Shown here: positions 10,801 to 22,800 of the stretch, piece by piece
Position numbering within the stretch: the stretch's first letter is position 1
Layout of the letters: each line of letters starts with the position of its first letter
Translations under genes and position numbers: made by a program
DNA from: Chrysogorgia sp. JL179-B06
Lineage: Eukaryota; Cnidaria; Anthozoa; Scleralcyonacea; Chrysogorgiidae
Assembly: GCA_035772405.1 (NCBI GenBank)
Contig: JAYKKM010000377.1
Coordinates: 62,001 to 126,000, forward strand
DNA length: 64,000 bases
Direction of reading: 5' to 3'
Notes under the pieces: model-generated
Databases searched by the model: none
Told to the model about the DNA's origin: nothing
Seen by the model: the letters and a program-made list of their open reading frames with translations, nothing else

Positions 10801-13800
10801 ATTAACATGATACGTTGATAGATAATAGCGACGAAAATCACATGCGTCTTAATTGCAAACTTCGAATAGTGAGGGACACATTCAATGACTTGGATGTTTT
10901 AAACCTACTGTAGCATTCAGGCCCGGAGCTACGGGGGGGTGTAGGGGGGTGCGACACACCCCCAAAAATCTTTATACGAGTTTCAGTCGGCAGAAGTTAT
11001 ATTTTAGTCGGCAGAAAAGATATTTTAGACGTGCTCGATTTAACAGGAATAAGTAGAATCATTAACTTTTAGCTCATCATGTTTTCATTTCGCATTGAGA
11101 GTGTGTTATTAACGTGGGACTAATTAACCATTTCACCAGCTGACCAGGGTCATTTTAGTAGGCACCTAACGGAAAGACAATATTTTGTAGTGGCGGATAC
11201 ACGCACACACGCGGCGCGCTCCCCCTTTAAAATTCCGCAAACAAGTGTTTCAGTCTGTTTTTTACTATGTCAAGACGAAGAAGTCGGAGTGATAAACGCA
11301 ATATTATTATATATGACCGATTTGTTTGGTAGCTTATCCAATTTTCATTGCAAAAGCCAGTTTCACTCATAGATATTTTACATGGGTTCCAAGATAAAAC
11401 GATGGACGTTTCCAGATGCCTAAAGGCTAAAGTGTATGTTAGTTCTGTATTATACTTCTGAGTTTATATTAAAGTGTTTCATAATCTTGATGCCCCTTTG
11501 TAATCATGCATTTTTAGCAATGGTGTGCCCTAATTTCGCAAAAATTCTTATCAGAAATCGCCGGAAAAGAAATTCTGGGTTTTGCAAAACTAAATATTTT
11601 CCTGGGGGGCCATGCCCCCACAACCCCCTAGTGGGTTCGCGACGTAGCCGCGATGATGCACCACAACGTGCTGATTCTTCATGTGAGCCCCCTCTTCCGA
11701 ACAACCCTGGATCTACCACTGCTTTGACAAGCTTCGATCGATAGGATGTAGTCGGTACAAGCTAGTGCGTCAGTCGGTTGAGGTGAGCTTACACCCCCCC
11801 TGTAAAATTTTCTGAGTACGGCCCTGGTAGCATTATTGCATTTCTATAATGTTGTGCTGTAAAGAAACAACAAATACAATTCACGGCGATATGAAGAGTG
11901 ACTGAGTGAGTTTATTCGTAAGAGTTTATTAGAAAAAGCGGGTTTAATTTTGATTAACATGCATGATATACGTTGATAGACAAGAACGACGACCCACATA
12001 TTTGCTACACGCACTGTGCATGTAGATTTTTCCGTGTAGTACACTCACTGTGCGTGTAGTTTTTCCGTGTAGTACACCCACGTTACACGCACACTACACG
12101 CAAACAATGTTAAAAAACTTCTGGGCACCACTGTACATGTAGTTCTAAAATTCATTAATAATTCATGAGTAATTAAACCAATAGCATGTAAGCATTCGGT
12201 CACATGATGCTGTTTGGATACCCCGGTCAAACACCGCCAGACAAAAGATTTCAGCTGCATACGTAATTAAGATATTTGATCCAAACACTAGTGTTTGGAT
12301 CAAATATCTTAATTACGTATGCAAAATCAAGTCAGCAAACAAATTCACACACAAAATTCCTTTATTCACTCTTTGTCGTCTACCACAAATCTAATGTTAC
12401 AGCCAGTAAACACACACTTGTCCAGTTTAATACTCGCAGAAACAAAACCCTCTACCATGCATCACAATCATCTCAACTCCACTATTTAATTTATCATTAT
12501 CTATTCATCGTGGAAAACCCACTTCAGTTATGCATTGTGTAATATCTCAATAGAATTCCTAATTACGATATCCTTCGTTAGAAATTCTATTCAAATCAGC
12601 AAACGAAAACATTCTCTTACCTCTCCATTCATTTCAGAAGCTATATAAACAACTCGAGCTCGTGTCCCACCGGGATATCCAAACACTCGAAAACAATGGA
12701 CAAAAACACTCGCGCTGCGCGCTCGTGTTTTCACCATTATTTTCTCGTGTTTGGATATCCCGGTGAAACACTCGCTCTCGTTGTTCATATATTACTTATA
12801 TATTTGGGCATGAAGGTTGCGGGTTCGATTCCCGTTTGGGGCTCAGAAACATTTTCTGAGTTTGCATTAAAAGCTTGAGTAGCAAACAATTTACCATAGC
12901 ACTGATCTTAGATTGATTTATTCCTTGTTGAAACAATGTAAACTTTCCTCTGCTGTATATGCCCAATAAAGACATGCCTTGTTCCTTGGCCATTTATTGG
13001 CTGTATAATTGTAGCCTCGGAGAAATTTGGTGCTATTCCCATAATATGAATTCTCAAATAAAGAGCATTTGAAACTGCCTGAATAATTACAGGTATATTA
13101 ATAGCCCACATTCCTACACTAGAGAGATTTTGTTAACTCAGGGTGGGGGACACTGACAGGTTATTGACTGATTGACTTTTCTGAGACAGGGGGAATTTGA
13201 TTTTTTTTAAAGGTTGAGGGATGGGATTTTTGACACAAAATAATTTTAATACTGACTTCTTATCAACCGAGAGCGCGGTCATTACTGGAAAATATCAGAC
13301 CGATGTCTTGACAGTACGGACTGAGCCATGCATAGGGTGAGGTTAGTACATAAAAGACCGAGGTCTGATATTTTTCCCGTAATAACCAAGTGGTCGAGGT
13401 TAATAAGAGGTTTATTATATGGCATGGCTTTTTTAAACAACAATCAACATACTTTACATACGTTTTGAATGACAGAATCGTCATTTTCAATCTTGTTCTT
13501 GTTCTATTGTTTTCATGATAGTATATTAAGACTCTCTTTTAGATTGTTCATCGTCCGACTCATACTGTACATGATTTATTGTTTAATTTACTAAATTTGT
13601 TCAATTTTTGCTGCTTTTCAAAATTTCCTATCGTTGTTCGGCTTGTTCCTTTGGTTGACAAAATCCGTAATCCGGACCGGTCCATTACCGGGAAATAACA
13701 GACCGGCGCGTGACGTGTCTCAGCCAATCAGAGCACGCAATTTAACCGGAAGTAGCTTGTGCCATATAATAATAATTACTTAATGACCAAGAGTGAGGTC

Positions 13801-16800
13801 TTTATGGTAAAATATCTAACCAAGATCTTGCTGTAGTGCCCGAGCACTAGCGACAAAGGTTTGGTATTTTATTGTAAAGACCGAACAGTCGAGGTTATTA
13901 AGTAGTCCATTATATGGCACTTTTTATTATTATATGAAATCAATGTTGTATTTCTTGGTCTTCAGACTTCGCTTGCTTTAACGTTATCAAAACACCGGAC
14001 TAGCATTATTTTCTATTGTTTCTTTCTTGTCTGGATACTAAAATTTACTTTTATAATGTTTATTGTTCATCATCGTTTATTTAATTTATTTTCATCGTTT
14101 GAGCCAATAACTCTCTTATTAGGATTTTGTGTTTGTTGCTGATAATCACAGGGCATTAGCCAGTGAAATGTTATCCATTTAAACATAGTAATTGCCATAA
14201 TGTTCTGTCCAACTTATCACCTTTATCAACCTTGTGATTACAATAATAAAGATCAAGAATTGTTTTTCTAACAAACAGTATATATATTTAAAAAACTCAT
14301 TAATAATTCATGAGGAAAACCAAAGGAAATCAGTACCATGTCCGTGGTTTTATATGTGATAAAGATTCATCCTAATTTACATAAACTTTAGCTTTGATTT
14401 TCTCGGCTTAGACAACGTTATTTTTCAAAATTACTACGCCAACGAACTTACCAAATGCTGGTCGTTTTTTAAGCCATTTAAAGCACTTGTAGGAGTGTTT
14501 TATCAGATATAAAACACTCGGCTGCGCCTCGTGTTTTATATCTGATAAAAACACTCCTACGCGTGCTTTAAATAGTACTTAAAAAACTCATTAATAATTC
14601 ATGAGGAAAACACAAAGGAAATCAGTACCATGTCCGTGGTTTTATATGTGATAAAGATTCATCCTAATTTACATAAACTTTAGCTTTGATTTTCTCGGCT
14701 TAGACAACGTTATTTTTCAAAATTACTACGCCAACGAACTTACCAAATGCTGGTCGTTTTTAAGCCATTTAAAGCACTTGTATCGTGTTTTATATCTGAT
14801 AAAACACTCCTACGCATGCTTTAAATAGTACATATTAACTATTAATAATACTGTAGCTTAATTATAAGTAAGCAAATCTAAAATCCTGCACAGCATTAAA
14901 CTTGTGTTATGCTACTGTTTTATTTAATATGATACATAATTCTATAAAACTTTGCATTGTCCTTGGGACCTAGTTCTGTATAGAGGATGCAAAAATAGCT
15001 GATAAGGTCTTTTGCAGTTTTTGATTTCGTCCATTCGTTTTAGAGATATCTCTCTTCAAAGAATGCTATTTGCAGCAAGAAAAATACCGCAAATAAAATG
15101 TTTAATATTCATTTGCGTGTTCTTCTAAACGAGACTGTCAATCAAAAGAAATATTAACATAAAAGAGGGCTGCGAAGCAGCCTTGACGTAGCTACCTTTA
15201 GGGCCTGTTTATAAGGTGCTAGGGTTTAGTATAGTTATTTTTCTACGTTGCGTTTATAAGCAAACTAGGGTTACCCTACTAGTAGGGTCACCCTATCACT
15301 TAGCTAGGGAAACTCTAGCACTAGGGATATGTTTTTGCCTTATAAACACAATCGATAGGGACAACTCGGACACCGGGGTCAAGTTTTTAGGTATCAGGCC
15401 TCTTGATGCACTCTCAAGCCTCGCATATTTCAATGTCTGTCAAACGAAAGTGTTGTGGGGCGTCCAAAGTAAGTGTTGGTGGAAAAAGAAAAACATCAAC
15501 ATCAAATGAAGTAACTGGAAGCAAGAAAAATGGATTTTTGCAAAATGCAAAAGTGATTGCTCTTCTAAATTACTACAGTATTACATAAAAGATATGAAAA
15601 GTGATCAGTATGAAGAATAAAGTAATTCTTTCTTTCCGCCATGTTTACACTCAAATTTCCCGCGTACACGCTCGACGGCGTGACATACTTCACCCTACTC
15701 ATAGGGTTACCCTAGCCCGATCATTTCCTTATAAACGCAAGTTATCTTTTCACCCTGGCGCTAGGGTAACCCTACTCCTAGGGTTACCCTAGCGCTTATA
15801 AACAGGGCCTTAGATTGTAATAGTGATATGTATACAGCGAAAAAATCTGTTTGTAATTTTTCTCGCTTCGATTATACATACACAACAGAATACACACTAT
15901 ATTAAATGTGGTCGTTGTGGCCTGACTGTATTACCCAACACTTATATTCAATATATTGTATGCTTATGCGATTTGTTTCCGTTAGGATCGGGTCTATGTA
16001 CAGCAGAATGGAGTAGACAACGTATACAATTTAGGACTAATACTTTTCCGCGATTTGGTAAGTAATATACGATATACGAATCAAAAACACTGTAAGGTTG
16101 GTGTAATAGTGAAAATTAATCGACATGTTAAGTAAACCTACACTATACTGAGTCGACGGAAAATTGTCGACTAGAGCGGGATTTGAACTCTTACCTTCGG
16201 GATTCCTGTCCGCTGCTCTGCCAGTTGAGCTACCTCGTCAACTGGGAACGGTGTGCTAATTATATTATTATTTTAGTAAAAATTTGCAAGTTTCTATCAC
16301 AAATCCTCAATTTTCATTGGCTATTGCAGGAGTTACTATCCACTGATTTCTACCTCTGAGATAGAAGTTTCGTGATAAATGTGGAATAAAAAATATTTCT
16401 CATTTTCTTGGGTTAGAAACTTGTAAATTTATACTTAAAAAAATAGACAACTCGCCTCGTTTTCTAGTATAATTTCAGAGCTGAAACGAATTGTGATTGG
16501 TTGACTGGCCAGTGACTCCGGTGATTATTCCACCTCGTACCCAGGGCCTATCTCCGCCCGCCGCCGACCCGCGCGTGGCGGGGGGTCGGCGGCGGGCGGA
16601 GATAGGCCCTGGGTACGAGGTTGGTGATTATTGGGTTTTCAAAAAACTGTTTTGCTGCCAAAAATAGATTCACCAAAATTTTGGACGAATAAATTAATGA
16701 ACTAAAACAAAATGCCATTCCTAGGAAAACCAAAGAATCTACAAAATATGATGCAAAACTCTACTCTTTACTCTTTTTTGATCCAATTCGAGCTAACGAA

Positions 16801-19800
16801 CTGGTTATGCTATGTTAATTTATAAACATCTGCATATTTTGAAAACAATATATTTCTAAAGATCTGAATATGTAAATCGTTTCAAAATGTGTATAGCATA
16901 ATCAGTTGCTATGGCCAACTTCACTACTGAGCGTTGTATTAGTATAGGAAACAACACCGTTCGAGAAGAATTAATGAAAAATCGCACGCATGTTTGGCAA
17001 AATATTCATACACCCGCCTTTGCAGGTCTTTTTGAATTTCATACGGTCAAATGTTTTTAAATTTTACGAAGTAAACAAACAAAGTGCATATAACAACATA
17101 TTCAAATTTAAAAAATTCTTTAAAGCCATATTCTTAAAAACAACATACATCAATATCTAAAAAACTGCATTTGAAATTTCCCATAATATTTGATAAAACA
17201 CCCAACAGTATAATCTAACTGCTCTTGCAAAGTTTCAAAGAAGTTGACCTTTGGAAATACGAGATAATGCTCTTTAAAACAAAATTTGAGAAAAAGTTGC
17301 ACAATTTCAAACGTCATTATTGCTATTGAAACAACCATATTACTCCTATTTAAGAAAGTTATTAGAAGAAGTGTAGTTATTTAACAGTTCAAAAGCAAAT
17401 AAATTGCGCTATCTAAATTGTGACAGAAAAGGTGCGAACAGTGTATTGTTGTTAATAGTAAACGCTATAACTATAGGGAGCCAACTTAATGCTACTGTCT
17501 TTCTATTGACCATTGCATAGCGAGTAGCTTCGCCATCAAATTGCAGGATTTGCATTAGACTATACTAGTGCGTTTCTTTACTAATACGACTTAACACTCG
17601 AAATTTTCCTTCACCACAAATCTTCAGAACATGTAGTTTACTCGAGTGAAATGCCAAACGTTACTAGTAATATACCCAGAAACTTATCCCGGCATTACCA
17701 CCACTATATACAGAATTCATGACTAGGCTCTCGGCAACGGCCTCCGTACTAGCATCGCAGGGTCGCAGGTTCAATTCCAGGCCGGAAGGCCTTGATGTTG
17801 CATTTTTCACAACTGGTCCCGGTTTGGTCTTAATAATAGTGTATATGACATGAAATGTTTTATTGCTTCATTTGAAAGAGCATCAAAAAGTAGGACGAAA
17901 TGCTGTTTACCGTTCCTTGATATCTTTTCTAGTTCCAGAGTTATAAAGATTTAAAGATGTCAAAATCGAGGGAAAATATGGCACAAACAAATTGCTGATT
18001 CAGCACAAATTATGACGTCATATTGTTTGAATGTTATATCAGACGTGTGCTTGTCATACCTATGCATGCCTAAAATACATTTATACTATAATAATTTGAA
18101 AATTATACCCCCAGTGATAAATACAGTGTGTTTTATAAAATCCGTTCAAGGGGCCTGGGTACAACAGTGTTACCTTGACAACAAAATTAGTGACATCAAC
18201 TGTGTTTCATCTTGCACTATCGGTGTACAAAGGTTCATTTGATTCTGACACATAGTAACTGAGCTATAGTTCATTTAAACATTCACCAACTAACATTCAA
18301 ACAATATGACGTCATAATTTGTGCTGAATCAGCAATTTGTTTGTGCCAAATTTCCCTTGATTTTGACATCTTTAAATCTTCATAACTCTGGAACTAGAAA
18401 CGATTTCAAGGAACAGTAAACAGCATTTCGTCCTACTTTTTGATGCTCTTTCAAACGAAGCAATAAAAAATTTCATGTCATACACACTTTAACATGTATA
18501 TATTTCAACACTTGACGTTTTCCTTCACTACAAATCCTTAGACGTAATACATGTTTTTACGAATTTTTAGGTTGTGCGTCATGGAAGCATTAGAGAGCAT
18601 TTGTGCAGTACGCTTCTCTCTCTGGTGGGACGAGAAAGAAAGGGTGAAATAGTTGACAGGTTAGGATTTGCACGGATTCATCAGTGTTGAGTGTAAAGAA
18701 AACATATTTACATCAATTTTTTTATTTTACTGCACGTTGTAGAATGGCTGTGAAAAATGCCTGTCATATGTTAATGAATCTTGGTATCGACTCAAGAACT
18801 GTTTATGAAGAAGATTTTGAAAAGAAATTCTTGTCCGAGTCTGCCGAGTTCTATAAGGTACTGTTACGACTGAACGACAAGTCGAAAAACGTAATCTTTC
18901 TACAAAATTCAACGTTCAGCAAAGATTTTTCTTTTTACTGCAACGTTTCTTCTACTTTTGTAGCTGGAAGGACAAAAATTCTTGGCCGAAAATAGTGCAT
19001 CCGTTTATATTCACAAGGTAAACCATAAATTGGTCTTTAATGTGCACGTGAAACCAATATTTTTAAATCAGAGTTTGCTTCTGAAATGCAACGCTGCAAA
19101 TAATTTTTTGTAATTCACCGGTCATGATGATCAGAAGAAATCTAATTCTGGCAGTCAAATGGCAAATCCTGCCGGTCATTTATTTTGCTGTTCAGTTTGT
19201 TTCTTCTATTACACTGGAACCATTGACAATTCTTAATTCATTCATCTTTCCTTTTGAATCACTATAACATTATAAAGAGACCGTGGTGCTAGCCGCTGAT
19301 TTCATTACACTTGGCGAGCGGTCCGTACTGTAGAATTTCACAGGTTAAACAAAAAACCGAGTGTAAAAATATTTGACCGGTCACGATGATCATAGAAAAC
19401 AAAAATTTGACGGTCAAAGGTCAAATATCGGCGATCATTGACCGTCGACCGGCCGTTATTAGGGACTTTAAGATCTACGACGGCAACCTAGGACGGCGAC
19501 GGCAGTGTAAGCAATATAAATGTTAGCATTTGAATAAATGATTGACTAGCATATTTAACAGTCAAAGTTTGTTTTATGATCTCCAAAACGCTTCAATATT
19601 TCTAAAACGATTATAGTGTCTGTGTTTAAGTCAGTCTTAAGGAACAGCTCTTATCTCTCCGCGAGTTACCGTCGTCCTAAAGACGTGAAAATGCTCTCAG
19701 TGGCGTTGTAAACAAAACGAGGACGGCGTTGAGATTACTCTTGGGAATAAAAATTATTCATTATTTTTGTTTCGCATAAAGATTCTTTTGTTTGAACGAC

Positions 19801-22800
19801 GTCGCCGTCCTAGGTTGCCGTCGCAGATCTTAAAGTCCCTATTTGCAGCGCTGGAAATGCATATAGAACACAGAAATGCGAAAGAAATTGTTCCAAAAAT
19901 TTAAAAAAATCCAATTTTGCAGATCAATATTTGACAGCAAATCTATTTCAAAAGTCGGTGCCATTTTGTGCGGCCAGATGTCACACGTCACTCAGTCACT
20001 GTGCAACTTTTTAATACTGATTAAGAAGGCGGAATATTGAAAATATTTAAACGAAGTATGAAAAGGAGGAAGATGAAAAGCTTGAGTCACTTTACGAAGC
20101 CATTTCGAAACTGATCAATGGAAAAATATCAAGCCTTCGATTTACCTTTCGAACCTTTGAAAACAACGTGACGTCACGTACGTTGTTTGCAAACTTGGTC
20201 CCAGTCTTGGTTAAGTTTTTATTGAAATTAACGACATTTAGAGGCAAATTTAGGGCTGATCAATTGTAAATGAGCTCGCTAAATGGTCGAATATAAAACT
20301 TGCGATTGTCATTTTGGGGTTCGTTGTCGTACGCGATTGTCATTCTGACGTATGCAATTGTTTGCACGCGACACAATTCTTGTTTATGATTCGATGGCGA
20401 ATGTTGACACGAGTGCACAGTTTGATCACATACACCAAGATGACAATTGTATACGACAAATCGTATCGTGTAGATCGGGAGGGCTAGGTCATTTCGCGCC
20501 CAATGTACTTCATGACTCGCGAGTGGACAATATATTCAAGGTATAACCAAGATATTTTATGTGTGGAATATGTGGTCAAACGTCTTTCGTCTGGTAACGT
20601 AATTTGAAGACGTCACATTGACGTCATCGACAAACACACAAACTCTATAATTTTCGTCATTTTTGACATTATGCTACATTTGTAAGTGTCATGTAAATCT
20701 AAATTACTTCCTGCAAGAAAATACGCATGGATTTGTGGATAAAAATTAAATACAAATGAAGTTATCAATATTTTATTGTGTTTATTCACCTTAAAAACTC
20801 GATATCCCGGCTACTTTCAAAAATTCTTAAAATCCATACGTTCTTTTTTGAAGATAACACTCCAGATTCTAATCGCATGTGAAAAATTAATTTTTCTTAA
20901 AAACCTTCGAAGATTATAGGAACTTTCATTTTTCGGTGACGTCATGATGACGTCATCAAATGACATCACAAAACGAAAGAGTTTTGCACATATACCACAT
21001 ACAGACTGTCTTGATAGATTCTTAAATCTGTGAAATTCTAACTTCCTTGGAGCAGATGAGAGAAATAGCCTCGTATTGAAAGTTACTTGGCAAACGAAAA
21101 CGAGAAGTAGGATTGGTTGTTCCCGCAAAGAAATCGACAGCAATAACTCTTCACGAAGAGATGGAGAAAAGAGAAGAAAAACTGTTGTATTTTGAGTTAC
21201 AATATATGAACTCATGAAGGAAGAAATTAAAAAGATTCCTTGTTTGGTTCCATTGTTGCCACATAACAATAAATAAATCTGTCAATTTTAGAATGCTTTT
21301 TCTTGCACTTTCTGTATTTTTTCTAATAAACGCGCCCGCTCTGATGTGTGCGGCGTTTATTAGAGAGAGGCGTTTATTGGCATTCTTGTATGAAAAGGGG
21401 AGGCGTTTATTAGAGGGAGGCGTTTATTAGAGGGAGGCGTTTATTAGAGGGAGGCGTTCATTAGAGGGAGGCGTTTATTAGAGGGAGGTGTTTATTCGCA
21501 TTCTTGTATGAAAAGGGGAGGCGTTTATTAGAGGGAGGTGTTTATTTGAGGCTAGGCGTTTATTAGAGGAAATACTATACGTCCGAACACTCTTCATGTA
21601 GCAACTTGAAGGTTGCCCTGATTTCATCTCATTTTTACACGGGACACTCTTTTCTATTTCTTAATAAATACGTTATTTTCAGGTGGAAAATCGTCTGAAT
21701 GAAGAGTCGGAACGTGCAAAACATTACTTGGATCCAACTACGGAAAAACCGATTACGGAGGTTAGTGAAAATTCTTAATTTAAGGTGGTTATCTAAAGTT
21801 TTTTACTTTTGTGCCCGCGATCATTTGTCGTTGATCGATTAAAATATTTTCGTTAACATAGTTTTCGCAATGCATTTTGAAAAATGTTTTAGGGACCGGT
21901 CATGAATCCTGAGAACGAGGGATGTATGCTATATACAGCCGCGAGGATGCGTAGCGTCCTAGGGCTGTATATCGCATACATCTCGACGTTCGGGGGATTT
22001 ATCTGACTTATTTCATGATAGAGGAGGTTTTCCAACAAAGTTTTGTCTATTTTTTCCACCTTGGACAAAGATTTTCCTAGTTTTTTTCTTCATTTCTTAT
22101 CTAATTAGTATTCATAAGGCGGCTGCTCCAAGCTAAGAGATTATCTCTCACTCCCTTTTATTAACCTTAATTTATTCACTTTGTACGGGCTATTAAATAT
22201 TTTTGTTGGTCGAAAACAAAAGTGTAACACACAATAAGATGAGCACAAGATGAAACACCTGCCTCATTCCCAGACGTCTATAAGGGGGATAGGGGGAGAG
22301 AAGGAGAGGGAAGGAGATAGCGAGGAGAGAAGGAGATAGGAAAGTGCGCAAAGGAAGGCGCGCTTCTCATTCGTAACCAGTGTCGGCCGCACGCAATAAT
22401 TTGCGCTAGGTTTACACAAAGACGTCGGCGGACGAGGCAGATGAAACACGATGTTCTCATATTATAAACTGAGACAGAAAAACTGTTTATGCGTGAAACA
22501 GGATTTTAAAAGTTCTGAGATGAGACTGTCTCATCAGTTTGGAAATGCACCAGCCGTGCAACTTTCACAACAACATCATGCATTTCCATATTTCACATTA
22601 ATGGTTTGCACGTTACGTAATGGCGGCGATGTTTAACAAAAGAATATCGTATACTTTTGAAAAATAAAAAAAGAATATCCCAACATGGCCGCCAATCCTT
22701 TGTCTTCTGAATCTCAAGGGGTTGATTGAAATCATGAAAGGGATGTGCCCATGAATCTGACGCGATGATCAATTGATGGTACCGAAAAAGATGGCGGCTG

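Larger units (their letters stand above)
9365..12121. repeat. Compound inverted repeat, about 500-bp arms
   Basis: The left arm (9365-9641 plus 10243-10460) and right arm (10705-10917 plus 11835-12121) are inverted copies. Both carry the block ACCCGCTTTTTCTAATAAAC, and the outer ends carry repeated TACACGGAAAAACTACAC. Each arm is interrupted by a different hAT-like insertion at nearly the same point. Similar small frames on both strands result from the symmetry, not from genes. Confidence 0.85.

Noticed and set aside
9405..12260. Matching small ORFs on opposite strands (for example [18 protein letters not shown] twice)
   Set aside because: The two arms of the inverted repeat produce the same peptides. 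There is no sign of coding constraint.
16170..16243. Functional tRNA gene on the minus strand
   Set aside because: The T stem and the acceptor stem do not pair, and the position before the presumed anticodon is not T.
20817..21269. 150-codon minus-strand open frame
   Set aside because: Low-complexity hydrophobic start, no recognisable motif, and it lies in AT-rich intron sequence. Probably chance.
22264..22460. Proline/serine-rich short ORFs on the minus strand
   Set aside because: They overlap a purine-rich tract and each other in different frames, with no similarity recognised.
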